NCBI GenBank assembly: GCA_902575065.1
Contig: CACGPU010000004.1
Location: 1-64,000, forward strand
Source: an uncultured Alphaproteobacteria bacterium
Lineage (GTDB): Bacteria; Pseudomonadota; Alphaproteobacteria; HIMB59
Direction of reading: 5' to 3'
Length of the DNA: 64,000 bases
In this document: positions 7,447 through 16,262 of the stretch, piece after piece
How the letters are laid out: every line of letters starts with the position of its first letter
Position numbering within the stretch: the stretch's first letter is position 1
Notes under the pieces: model-generated
What the model was told of the DNA's origin: nothing
Databases searched by the model: none
What the model saw: the letters and a program-made list of their open reading frames with translations, nothing else
Position numbers and translations under genes: made by a program

Positions 7447-8616
7447 TTGAGGATTGTTCATGTTGAATTTTTTACATTGAGATGTTCTATACCTAACAAT
7501 TTTCCTAAGCCAACTGCATCATTTATAAATGATGGTGTAATATTTTTAAGAGTGCATACCGATAATGGGATCGTGGGCGTTGGTGAACCAAGTCCCTACG
7601 GTGCACCCTTAAAAGATATGGTTAAAATTTTAAATGAATTTCTTATTCCAAAATGGATCGGTTCTGACCCACTTGATATATCAAAATTAACTTATCAAAA
7701 TTCAAATAGAGTAGGATATGGCAATGTCGGTCAAAATGCACTTATTGCAGGATTTTCACAAGCATTATGGGATATATATGGAAAGACCGAAGGGAAACCA
7801 GTTTATAAACTCATTAATCCCAACTCTAATGGAATAGTAAAAGCATATGCTTCTTCTGGCATGTGGTATGAAAATACTTCATTGGAGGATGTAGTTAATG
7901 AGGCTTTATCATATTTTAAAGAGGGATTTAGATTTTATAAACTTCGACCAGAAACACCTCTTAACGCTGGAAATCATTTAGAGCGTAATCTTAAACCTCC
8001 AAGGGTAAACATAAAACGTCTTGTTAATTTATTACAAAAAATTAGTTTGAGTACAATGGGACAACTAAAAATAATGGTTGATGCGGGCTGTAGATTAGAC
8101 TTTGATCAGGCTTTATATCTGGGTAAGGCTATGGAAGAATTAGAGTGTTTTTTTTTAGAAGAACCTATTGTTCGGGATTATCATGAGATTTCTAGACTTA
8201 AGAAAAAGTTGAAAATAGGTATAGCTGGTGGCGAAAACCTTGTTAGTCATTCACAATTTGTACCATGGATTGATAATAATGCTTTAGACTATTTACAACC
8301 CGACTCAAACCTAGCAGGAATTAATGAAATTATAAAAATTGATAAACTAGCTGAAGCTAGTCAACTAAAAATAATACTCCATAATTGGACAAATGATATT
8401 AATAATGCCGCAAATGTCCATCTTGGAGCAGCACTCAAAACATGTCTAATGGTTGAGGCTAATCTTACTTATAATCCACTAAAAAGTAATCTTCTAAAAG
8501 AAGATGCAATATTATTAAAAAAAGGTGAATTCAAAATAAATAATAAACCTGGGTTAGGAGTTGAATTAAATGAGTCGGTTCTTTATAAATATGAATTTAA
8601 TCCACTTATTGAATAA
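7447..8616 (+). CDS. Enolase-superfamily enzyme (mandelate racemase/muconate lactonizing type)
   Basis: 389 residues, TTG start two bases after the previous stop. The capping domain is residues 1-125 and the barrel follows. Visible catalytic elements are K165 and R167 in YKLRP, metal ligands D212 (MVDAG), E238 (LEEP) and E263 (GGEN), and a likely His-Asp pair D286 (QPDSN) and H312 (LHNW). This is the mandelate-racemase-subgroup pattern of proton abstraction next to a carboxylate, used by acid-sugar dehydratases and epimerases. All metal and base residues are intact, so it should be active. In this locus it may dehydrate or epimerise a sugar acid or cyclic carboxylate. The substrate cannot be assigned. 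Confidence 0.82.
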   Translation: MRIVHVEFFTLRCSIPNNFPKPTASFINDGVIFLRVHTDNGIVGVGEPSPYGAPLKDMVKILNEFLIPKWIGSDPLDISKLTYQNSNRVGYGNVGQNALIAGFSQALWDIYGKTEGKPVYKLINPNSNGIVKAYASSGMWYENTSLEDVVNEALSYFKEGFRFYKLRPETPLNAGNHLERNLKPPRVNIKRLVNLLQKISLSTMGQLKIMVDAGCRLDFDQALYLGKAMEELECFFLEEPIVRDYHEISRLKKKLKIGIAGGENLVSHSQFVPWIDNNALDYLQPDSNLAGINEIIKIDKLAEASQLKIILHNWTNDINNAANVHLGAALKTCLMVEANLTYNPLKSNLLKEDAILLKKGEFKINNKPGLGVELNESVLYKYEFNPLIE

Positions 8617-8674
8617 AAGAATAAGATTTGAATGAATATTATTAATAATAGTAAATCCGAAAAGAATAAATAGT

Positions 8675-9994
8675 TTGTCTCAAATCTGCTTTATCAACGT
8701 AGAAATAAAAAAACGAGAATTTGTCTCAAGAATCGATCTTGCTATTGAACTAGTGAAGCGCGGAGTCAATGTTGTCATAGGTGAGTGTGATGATCTTAAA
8801 ATACTTCAAAAACTTGGATCAAAAAATAGCTATATTCTTGGTAAATGTGCTCAGCCAGAAACATTAAGTAAGTTTAACTCACTATTAAAAAAAGGTTGGA
8901 AATTTGGCGCACTAGATGAGGAAGGATTATTACCAGACAGCCTAAGATCATTTGCAGACCAAAGATTCTCACTTGAAGTTGCAAAAACATGTAAAGATTT
9001 TTTCTTTTTTGGTCAAAAACAAAAAAAGGCTTTTGATAAAATCTTTGGACCCCTTAATTCTTTTATAACTTCTGGAAATCCTCGCACAGATATGTGGCAA
9101 GCAAACTGTTTTGGTTTATTTGATCAAACCACAAAAGAAATTAAAAAGAAATACAGTGATTTTATTCTTTTACCTTTGAATTTTGGTTATTATACAGAAG
9201 AAGCTATTCGTAATGATAAAGCATACAGTAAAATACTAGCTCAAAAATCAGAGTTTCTTTTTGATAGCTTTTGTAAACTTGCAGAAAAATTTGCAAGAAA
9301 GCAAAAATACAATGTAATTATGCGCCCTCATCCAACTGATGATCCAAAGGTTATCAAGGGATTGATAAAAAAGCATGGTGTTAAATCTGACTTAGTTCAC
9401 TGTATAAATTCATATGATGTTTTCCCATGGATATCTGCTGCGAGAGTTTTGTTACACAATTGTTGCACTACTTCTCTTGAGGCTGGTTTTTGTGGTACAC
9501 AAGTAATTACATATGCTCCATCAAATACATCTCTTCTTAAAGAGGATGACGTTAATAAACTCTTTCCTATAGCTAAGACTTACGATGAGGCTTTAACTTT
9601 AATCTCTCAATCTGAAAATTTTGATAAAAATATATCATGTTTTAAATCGAAAGTTGAAAATTGGGGTTATTTAAGTCAAGAATATTCAGGCTACACATCA
9701 AGTTTTATTGCAGATATGATTACTCAACGTAATTTTTTTGATGTAACTCATAATAATTATAAGCCATTAAAAATCATTGACACCTCAAGACTTAAAAATG
9801 AAATTATAGCAACTTTAAATTCATTATTAGGAAATAATCATCGTAAAGTAATTCTTAATAAATTTCCAAGGACTAGTTTAGATGAAGTAAAAAATATAGT
9901 CGATCATATTTGCAAATATCGAGAGTATAAAGAAAGACCATTAGTTGAAACAATAAATTCTCATTTGTTTAGCCTCTGTTCCAAGGTACAATAA
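8675..9994 (+). CDS. Surface carbohydrate biosynthesis protein (TIGR04396-like, GT-B fold)
   Basis: 439 residues from a TTG at 8675, preceded by a 58-base gap. The opening ICFINVEIKKREFVSRIDLAIELVKRG and the segment GALDEEGL match a family of surface-carbohydrate proteins. The second half has YNVIMRPHPTDDP and HNCCTTSLEAGFCGTQVITY, the donor-site pattern of CDP-glycerol-transferase-like GT-B enzymes. It is a distant relative of the protein at 2096-3277. A cytoplasmic glycosyl- or phosphoglycosyl-transferase role is likely. The ILLPLNFGYY segment near the middle probably marks the interdomain junction. Confidence 0.6.
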   Translation: MSQICFINVEIKKREFVSRIDLAIELVKRGVNVVIGECDDLKILQKLGSKNSYILGKCAQPETLSKFNSLLKKGWKFGALDEEGLLPDSLRSFADQRFSLEVAKTCKDFFFFGQKQKKAFDKIFGPLNSFITSGNPRTDMWQANCFGLFDQTTKEIKKKYSDFILLPLNFGYYTEEAIRNDKAYSKILAQKSEFLFDSFCKLAEKFARKQKYNVIMRPHPTDDPKVIKGLIKKHGVKSDLVHCINSYDVFPWISAARVLLHNCCTTSLEAGFCGTQVITYAPSNTSLLKEDDVNKLFPIAKTYDEALTLISQSENFDKNISCFKSKVENWGYLSQEYSGYTSSFIADMITQRNFFDVTHNNYKPLKIIDTSRLKNEIIATLNSLLGNNHRKVILNKFPRTSLDEVKNIVDHICKYREYKERPLVETINSHLFSLCSKVQ

Positions 9995-10044
9995 TTCCTC
10001 AGTTATTTTGATAACAACTTTTATAAAAAGAAAAGGCGTAAAAT

Positions 10045-11271
10045 TTGAAGCAGACTAAATTAAGGGTACTTTATATCACTCGTAACGGTCTTTTGGAGCC
10101 TCTCGGTCAAAGCCAAGTCATGAATTATTTACGTGGACTCTCAAAAGATTACAAAATTAGTTTAATAAGCTATGAAAAAATGGAGGATTTTAACAATAAA
10201 ATACTTTTATCTCGTGGACAGGCAGATTGCAATGCTTATGGTATTCGCTGGTTACCCCAGCTCTATCGACCATATCCTAGGCTTATAGGATTGATGTTTA
10301 GTATGCTTAGATTAATTTGGATAGCACGACGAGAAGTAACTTGTCAGAAAATTTGTTTAATTCATGCTAGATCTTATATACCTGCATCAATTGCATTAGC
10401 TGTGAATAAATTAACGGCTATTCCATTTGTCTTTGACATGCGTGCCTTATGGCCTGAGGAGTTAATTACTGCAGGCAGAATCAATCGTGGATCATTTGTA
10501 CATAAAGTTATTATAAAAATTGAGCGGGCCTGTTTACAAAAATCATCTGCTGTAGTTTCTTTGACAAACGCTGCAGTAAATTATCTAAAATCAAAGTACC
10601 CAACTGAACTAAAGAATAAAAAAATTGCTGTTATCCCTACTTGTACTGATCTAGAAAGTTTTACACCGCCTGTAATTAAAAAAAAGACCTACACCACTCA
10701 TGGATGTGTAGGCACTATATTGTCTGGCTGGTTTTTAAAAGATTGGCTATCTAGCTGGATAAATGTTGTATCCTTGCGTGATCCAAAAGCACATTTTGAG
10801 ATTATTACGAGAGATAACACTCAAAATCTTCGCTTAATAATTGATCCTTTAAATAAGTTGGCAGATCGATTAACTATTGAGTCAAAGCTTTACAAGGATA
10901 TGCCAAATATAGTTCGAAGACATGATCTCTCAGTTATGTTTTTTTCTCAGGGATTAAGTAAATTAGGAAGTGCACCAACAAGATTGGCTGAGGCTTTGGG
11001 TTGTGGAATTCCCGTTGTTGTAAATGAAGGTGTAGGAGATGTGGCTGAAATTGTTAGAAAAAATAATGTAGGTGTTATCGTTGAGGGTATTAGTAAGGAA
11101 AAGATGGAAAAAGCATTTGAGTCATTATTAACTTTAATGAAAGATCCTAAGCTAAATGCTCGCTGCCGCTCAACGTCCGAAAATTTATTTTCTTTAAAAT
11201 CAGGTACTGAATCCTATAGAAAAATTTATAATTCAATTATAAATAGTAAAGACTCAACATGTGTGGCTTAA
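10045..11271 (+). CDS. Family 4 glycosyltransferase
   Basis: 408 residues, TTG start. The N-terminal acceptor domain opens RVLYITRNGLLEPLGQSQVMNYL, then IPFVFDMRALWPEE; the C-terminal donor domain has LGSAPTRLAEALGCGIPVVVNEGVGDVAEIV, the GT4 E-x7-E-like region. Retaining transferases of this type add sugars to lipid-linked oligosaccharides at the inner membrane. Its stop lies inside the start of the asparagine-synthetase gene (13-base overlap), so the two are translationally coupled. Specificity is unknown. Confidence 0.82.
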   Translation: MKQTKLRVLYITRNGLLEPLGQSQVMNYLRGLSKDYKISLISYEKMEDFNNKILLSRGQADCNAYGIRWLPQLYRPYPRLIGLMFSMLRLIWIARREVTCQKICLIHARSYIPASIALAVNKLTAIPFVFDMRALWPEELITAGRINRGSFVHKVIIKIERACLQKSSAVVSLTNAAVNYLKSKYPTELKNKKIAVIPTCTDLESFTPPVIKKKTYTTHGCVGTILSGWFLKDWLSSWINVVSLRDPKAHFEIITRDNTQNLRLIIDPLNKLADRLTIESKLYKDMPNIVRRHDLSVMFFSQGLSKLGSAPTRLAEALGCGIPVVVNEGVGDVAEIVRKNNVGVIVEGISKEKMEKAFESLLTLMKDPKLNARCRSTSENLFSLKSGTESYRKIYNSIINSKDSTCVA

Positions 11272-13247
11272 CTGGATTACTTAGCTCTGAATCAAGCAAT
11301 AATATAGTCGAAAAAGTAAACAAAATGACCTCTATGCTTGTTCATAGAGGACCTAATAATGAAGGGTTTTGGTCTAAGGGTAATATTGGTTTTGGTCACA
11401 GGCGTCTATCAATAGTTGATTTAAGTGAAGCCGGTACCCAGCCTATTAGTTCAATGTGTGGTCGATTCATAATGGTATATAATGGAGAAATATATAATCA
11501 TCTTAAATTACGACAAATTCTTGAAACAGAAGGGGCCATATCGAAATGGAGAGGGCATTCAGATACTGAAACACTACTTGCCGCTATCGTGCAATGGGGG
11601 ATAGATGAGGCTTTGCGCCGCTCTCAAGGTATGTTCGCTCTTGCTCTATGGGATCAAGAAAAGAAAAGTCTAAGTCTTGCTCGAGATAGGATAGGAGAAA
11701 AACCCCTTTATTGGGGTTTTGCTGGAAAAGATCTGATTTTTGGATCAGAGCTAAAGGCTTTGAGGGCTCACCCGGAGTGCCCAAATAAAATTTGCTTAAA
11801 AGCTTTGAATCAATATTTTCGATTTATGTATATTCCTGCTCCACGTAGTATACATCCAAATATATTCAAGCTTGAACCCGGAACAATCCTTACTGTAGAC
11901 AAATCACCTCCTAAAGTACCACCTAAAAATCCAATCAGACCAGGAGAATTTCATGGTAGCATCACTATACGCCGTTATTGGGACTTAAACTCAGAGATTA
12001 AAAGAGGCGCAAATAACAAGATAGTTGATAAGCAAGAGGCAGTGTCAACTATGCAACAAGTTTTGAGTAACGCGGTTGATCGTCAAATGATGTCAGATGT
12101 ACCTTTGGGTGCCTTTTTATCAGGAGGTGTTGACAGTTCTACAATTGTTGCTTTAATGCAAAATCAAAGTTCCAGACCTGTGAGAACATTTACAATTGGT
12201 TTTAATGAGTCTGATTATGATGAGTCAGCTCATGCTGCAATTGTTGCAAAGCATCTTGGAACAGACCACACAAAGTTAAGTGTTACAGATGAGGATGCCC
12301 GCAAAATTATTCCTGACTTACCATGGCTTTATGATGAACCTTTTGCAGACTCTTCACAAATTCCTACCCATTTAATCTGCCGAGCAGCACGCAAGCATGT
12401 TACAGTGGCGATGTCAGGAGACGGTGGAGATGAATTATTTGGTGGATATAATCGATATATTCATGGACCTAGGATATGGCATTTAATGTTTCTTTTGCCT
12501 TTACCATTGAGACGCCTTATTGGACAAGCCTTACAAAATATTTCAGAGCAAAATTGGGATAAGGTAGGTATGGTTTACAATTATTTTAAAAGTGCAAGTG
12601 CTGGTATTTCAAACTTAGGTACTAAAGTTCATAGATTAGGCGAAAGGATATCTTTTATAAATAATCTAAATGATCTTCACTTTAACATGGTCAGTAGCTG
12701 GATAGAACCCGACAGACTATTTATTGACAAAGTATCTGAACCATCTTCGCAATTAGATGATAAGCTTCCAGAATTCGGTGTGGAAGATCCTGCAATGAAA
12801 ATGATGTTTCAAGATATTCGTAGTTACTTGCCTGATGACATTCTTTGTAAAGTTGACAGAGCAGCTATGGGTGTTAGCCTTGAAACACGAACACCTTTTC
12901 TTGATCCTGATGTAATATCATTATCTTCACGTCTACCTATGAATATGAAAATAAGAAATGGTCAAGGTAAATGGGCTCTTCGCCAGGTATTATATCAACA
13001 TGTACCATCTGAAATAATTGATCGACCTAAAGGAGGGTTCATGATTCCAATTGGTTTATGGATTAGGGGACCTCTAAAAAACTGGACAAAAGATCTTTTA
13101 TCTACTGAACGCTTAAAAAATGATGCGATTTTCAATTCTGAAATTATTAATCATACTTTAAACGAACATCTATCTGGCCGTAAAGATTGGTCAGCCAGAC
13201 TTTGGCCAATTTTAATGTTTCAAGCTTGGAAGAATGAACAGTCATGA
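11259..13247 (+). CDS. asnB: Asparagine synthetase-type glutamine amidotransferase
   Basis: 662 residues. It begins MCGLTG with the catalytic Cys2 of class II glutaminase domains; LVHRGPNNEG, GHRRLSIVDL and VYNGEIYN follow. The synthetase half has the PPi-loop LSGGVDSS near residue 290, then SGDGGDELFGGY and CKVDRAAMGVSLETRTPF. Family reaction: ATP-dependent transfer of glutamine ammonia to a carboxylate. In polysaccharide loci such enzymes (WbpS-like) often amidate uronic acids, and a UDP-HexNAc dehydrogenase that would supply such an acid is at 16249. A true asparagine synthetase role cannot be excluded. It overlaps the next gene by four bases. Confidence 0.88.
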   Translation: MCGLTGLLSSESSNNIVEKVNKMTSMLVHRGPNNEGFWSKGNIGFGHRRLSIVDLSEAGTQPISSMCGRFIMVYNGEIYNHLKLRQILETEGAISKWRGHSDTETLLAAIVQWGIDEALRRSQGMFALALWDQEKKSLSLARDRIGEKPLYWGFAGKDLIFGSELKALRAHPECPNKICLKALNQYFRFMYIPAPRSIHPNIFKLEPGTILTVDKSPPKVPPKNPIRPGEFHGSITIRRYWDLNSEIKRGANNKIVDKQEAVSTMQQVLSNAVDRQMMSDVPLGAFLSGGVDSSTIVALMQNQSSRPVRTFTIGFNESDYDESAHAAIVAKHLGTDHTKLSVTDEDARKIIPDLPWLYDEPFADSSQIPTHLICRAARKHVTVAMSGDGGDELFGGYNRYIHGPRIWHLMFLLPLPLRRLIGQALQNISEQNWDKVGMVYNYFKSASAGISNLGTKVHRLGERISFINNLNDLHFNMVSSWIEPDRLFIDKVSEPSSQLDDKLPEFGVEDPAMKMMFQDIRSYLPDDILCKVDRAAMGVSLETRTPFLDPDVISLSSRLPMNMKIRNGQGKWALRQVLYQHVPSEIIDRPKGGFMIPIGLWIRGPLKNWTKDLLSTERLKNDAIFNSEIINHTLNEHLSGRKDWSARLWPILMFQAWKNEQS

Positions 13248-14074
13248 AAAATATTGACTCTAACACCGTGAATTCATTTGGCGATGAGTGGAAAAGGTTT
13301 AATCAAGAAAAGCTCATAGGGGATGAACTTAATAATTTGTTTGATGCTTATTTTAAAATATTTCCATGGAGAACATTACCAAAAAATGCAGAAGGATTTG
13401 ATATGGGTTGTGGTTCAGGTCGTTGGGCTAAGTTAGTTGCGCCAAAAATAGGAAAATTAAACTGCATTGATCCCTCATCTGCAGCACTTGAGATTGCCAA
13501 AAATAGACTAGCTAACTTTTCAAATATTATCTTTTTGAATTTTGGTGTTTCTGATGTCCCATTAAATCCGAATAGCCAAGATTTTGGTTATTCTCTGGGA
13601 GTTTTACATCATGTCCCAAACACTGCTGCAGCGCTTAGTGACTGTGTTAAGATTTTAAAGCCAGGCGCACCTTTTCTAATCTATTTATACTATCGCTTTG
13701 ATAATCGTCCTAAATGGTACGCCTCTATTTGGTTAGCTTCAGATTATATTAGACGTATTATTTCAAATTTACCACCTTGGACAAAATCCATTCTTACAAA
13801 TATAATTGCCACAATAGTTTATTTTCCATTAGCTAGATTATCTTTATTAGCTGAAAAATTAGGAATAGATACTAAAAATTGGATATTATCTAGTTATCGA
13901 AGAACTAGTTTTTATACAATGAGAACAGATTCTCGTGATCGTTTTGGTACACCTTTAGAGAAGAGGTTTACCCGTTCTGAAATTATGAAAATGATGCAAA
14001 CAGCTGGTTTAGAAAATATTCACTTTTCAAATCGATCTCCATTTTGGTGTGCAGTTGGTACCAAAAGGTTTTAA
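13244..14074 (+). CDS. Class I SAM-dependent methyltransferase
   Basis: 276 residues. Motif I is EGFDMGCGSGRWAKLV (near 45-60), with an acidic residue in CIDPSS and LGVLHHVPNTAAALSDC as motif IV/V, a Methyltransf_11-type layout. The hydrophobic stretch around residues 155-200 may contact the membrane. The ATG overlaps the preceding stop and the next gene begins six bases after its end, which places it in the glycan operon. It probably methylates a sugar or glycan end. The substrate is unknown. Confidence 0.75.
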   Translation: MKNIDSNTVNSFGDEWKRFNQEKLIGDELNNLFDAYFKIFPWRTLPKNAEGFDMGCGSGRWAKLVAPKIGKLNCIDPSSAALEIAKNRLANFSNIIFLNFGVSDVPLNPNSQDFGYSLGVLHHVPNTAAALSDCVKILKPGAPFLIYLYYRFDNRPKWYASIWLASDYIRRIISNLPPWTKSILTNIIATIVYFPLARLSLLAEKLGIDTKNWILSSYRRTSFYTMRTDSRDRFGTPLEKRFTRSEIMKMMQTAGLENIHFSNRSPFWCAVGTKRF

Positions 14075-14079
14075 AAATA

Positions 14080-15165
14080 GTGAGAATAGCTTTATTGACT
14101 AAATATGGTAATCAAGCCGCAAGTACAAGACACCGTTTTTATCAATATCAGAACTTTTTAGAACAAGAAGGTTTTGATTTAATTAAACTACCCTTGTTTA
14201 AAAACTCTTATTTAAAAAAACTTTATAAAACAAATAGGAGAAATGTTATTGATATTACAACAAGCTACTTCAAACGATTGCGTTGGTTGCTATCAAAACC
14301 AGATGTTGATGTAATTTGGCTGCATTGTGATCTGTTTCCTTATATGCCGGGTTTTTTAGAAAAATTAGTAACTCTTCCTAAAAAACCTATAATATTTGAT
14401 TTTGATGATGCTATATTTCATAATTATGACTTAAGTCAAAAATGGTTTGTAAGAAAATTTCTTGGGTCGAAACTTCACGATACCATAGGTACTGCTAAAT
14501 TAGCATTCTGTGGGAATGATTATTTAGCTAATTATGTGAGACCAATATGTTCAAATATTAATATTATTCCAACAGTAATAAATACTGATGACTTCATTCC
14601 AAATAAGCAAAAAAAAATAAAAGAAAATCTTTTGAGAGTAGGCTGGTTAGGAACACCTACTACTTTCAAGCAATATGTTTACGATAAAATACCTTTATTA
14701 AAAAAAATAGCTGAAAAAGAAAAATGTCAAATTCACATTATGGGTTCAGATAATAATTTAATGCCCTCAAATCCCTATTTTGAAGATACAAAATGGTGTT
14801 TAGAAAACGAGATTACGTTTGTTCAGTCTTTGGATATAGGAATAATGCCTCTAAATAATTCACCTTGGTCAAAGGGTAAATGTGGATTTAAGTTAATTCA
14901 ATATATGGCATGTGGTTTACCTGTAGTGGCTTCACCCGTCGGCGTAAATCGTAAAATTGTTGAGCATGGAGTTAATGGATTTTTAGCTGAAACAGATGAG
15001 GATTGGTACAAATATATTAAGATATTATTAAATAATAAAGAATTACGATATGAGATGGGAGTACTAGGTCGCAAAAAAATTGAAAAAGAGTTTTCAATAA
15101 AAGTTTGGGGACCAAAAGTATCTAAAATTTTTGCCAATATTGCTAAAAATACTGTCAAAAATTAA
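14080..15165 (+). CDS. Family 4-like glycosyltransferase
   Basis: 361 residues from a GTG at 14080, six bases after the previous stop. A longer frame starting at 14044 overlaps the methyltransferase and lacks the proper N-terminal strand, so I prefer the GTG. The start VRIALLTKYGNQAASTRHRFYQY is typical of GT-B enzymes, with IIFDFDDAIFHN in the middle and CGFKLIQYMACGLPVVASPVGVN in the donor site. It ends with an ATG-overlapping stop shared with the polymerase gene. Likely a cytoplasmic sugar transferase of the repeat-unit pathway. Confidence 0.8.
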   Translation: MRIALLTKYGNQAASTRHRFYQYQNFLEQEGFDLIKLPLFKNSYLKKLYKTNRRNVIDITTSYFKRLRWLLSKPDVDVIWLHCDLFPYMPGFLEKLVTLPKKPIIFDFDDAIFHNYDLSQKWFVRKFLGSKLHDTIGTAKLAFCGNDYLANYVRPICSNINIIPTVINTDDFIPNKQKKIKENLLRVGWLGTPTTFKQYVYDKIPLLKKIAEKEKCQIHIMGSDNNLMPSNPYFEDTKWCLENEITFVQSLDIGIMPLNNSPWSKGKCGFKLIQYMACGLPVVASPVGVNRKIVEHGVNGFLAETDEDWYKYIKILLNNKELRYEMGVLGRKKIEKEFSIKVWGPKVSKIFANIAKNTVKN

Positions 15166-16262
15166 TGGTTTATATTGCATTAACTGGTATTTTATTTTTT
15201 GTCAGCTATTTCTTCGCTAATACACAGATTAATAGCCGAAAGATTTATTATATTACTTTTCTAATACTATTTTCATTTTCAGCTTTTCGTTATCAGGTGG
15301 GATGTGATTGGGAACCTTATTTAAATATTTTCTGGAAAACCTCAGATTTCAAATGGTCCTATATAATTGGAAGTCGTGAACCATTATTTTGGTTATCCAA
15401 TATTTGGCTTCATGAATTTAATTTATCTTATCTATATTTAAATATTGTTTGTAGTGCTATATTCTTTATTGGCATTCATGTTCTAGCTCGACGTCAACCT
15501 GATCCACTCGCTTTCTTAGTATTACTTTTTCCAATTTTAATCATTAATATGCCTATGTCAGGTATACGGCAAGGAGCTGCAATCGGTATTATTTGTATTG
15601 CAATAGTTGCTTTCATTGACCGTCGGCCAATAAAATTTTCTTTAATGGTTTTACTTGCATCTGGATTTCATACAAGTGCTCTAATATTTTTATTACTTTT
15701 ACCTTTTTCTACAGGTAAGTATAATAATAATCGATTAATTTTAGCTATTCTATTTTCTATATTAACTCTAATCCTTTTTTCTTTTTTAGAAACAGCTCAG
15801 TGGGCATTAAGCACTTATGTTGGAACAGGGCGCGAAGCTTACGGGGCAGTATTTAGAGTTAGTTTCCTCTCTCTTACTGCTATTTACTTTTTTTTGTTTG
15901 TAAAAAATAAATGGTTAAAAACTTTTCCTAAAGATTACAGCCTCATCAGCCTAGGTTCAATAGCTATGTTAATAATAATTTTTATCGTTCCTGTGTCGAG
16001 TGTAATCGGCGATCGTTTTGGTTATTATCTTATACCAATTCAGGTAATGATTTTTGCTCGATTACCCTATTTGCCTTTTAAATTTAACAACTCTTTGCAT
16101 AACATTCTTCCTTATATAGGAACATTTTTAATTTTCTTTATATGGACTCAATTTTCTTGGCATTTTCATGAATGTTATAACCCATACAAAATTTGGTTTT
16201 TTGCTGAACAATTGATTAACGTATATGATATAACTTCTCCTTTTATAAATGAAAAATCATAA
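15165..16262 (+). CDS. EpsG/Wzy-like polysaccharide polymerase (integral membrane)
   Basis: 365 residues with about ten hydrophobic segments spread over the whole length. Family marks are FRYQVGCDWEPY near residues 43-54, SGIRQGAAIGI near 128-138 and GFHTSALIFLLLL near 166-178; the RxGxD, RQxxA and FHxSA motifs define EpsG-family proteins. These polymerise lipid-linked repeat units on the periplasmic face of the inner membrane. It is the only polymerase candidate here and lies inside the transferase block. No Wzx flippase is visible in the window. Confidence 0.78.
   Translation: MVYIALTGILFFVSYFFANTQINSRKIYYITFLILFSFSAFRYQVGCDWEPYLNIFWKTSDFKWSYIIGSREPLFWLSNIWLHEFNLSYLYLNIVCSAIFFIGIHVLARRQPDPLAFLVLLFPILIINMPMSGIRQGAAIGIICIAIVAFIDRRPIKFSLMVLLASGFHTSALIFLLLLPFSTGKYNNNRLILAILFSILTLILFSFLETAQWALSTYVGTGREAYGAVFRVSFLSLTAIYFFLFVKNKWLKTFPKDYSLISLGSIAMLIIIFIVPVSSVIGDRFGYYLIPIQVMIFARLPYLPFKFNNSLHNILPYIGTFLIFFIWTQFSWHFHECYNPYKIWFFAEQLINVYDITSPFINEKS

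Noticed and set aside
14044..14079. N-terminal extension of the GT4 protein from 14044.
   Set aside because: It lies in the methyltransferase gene; the GTG at 14080 gives the expected first beta strand.
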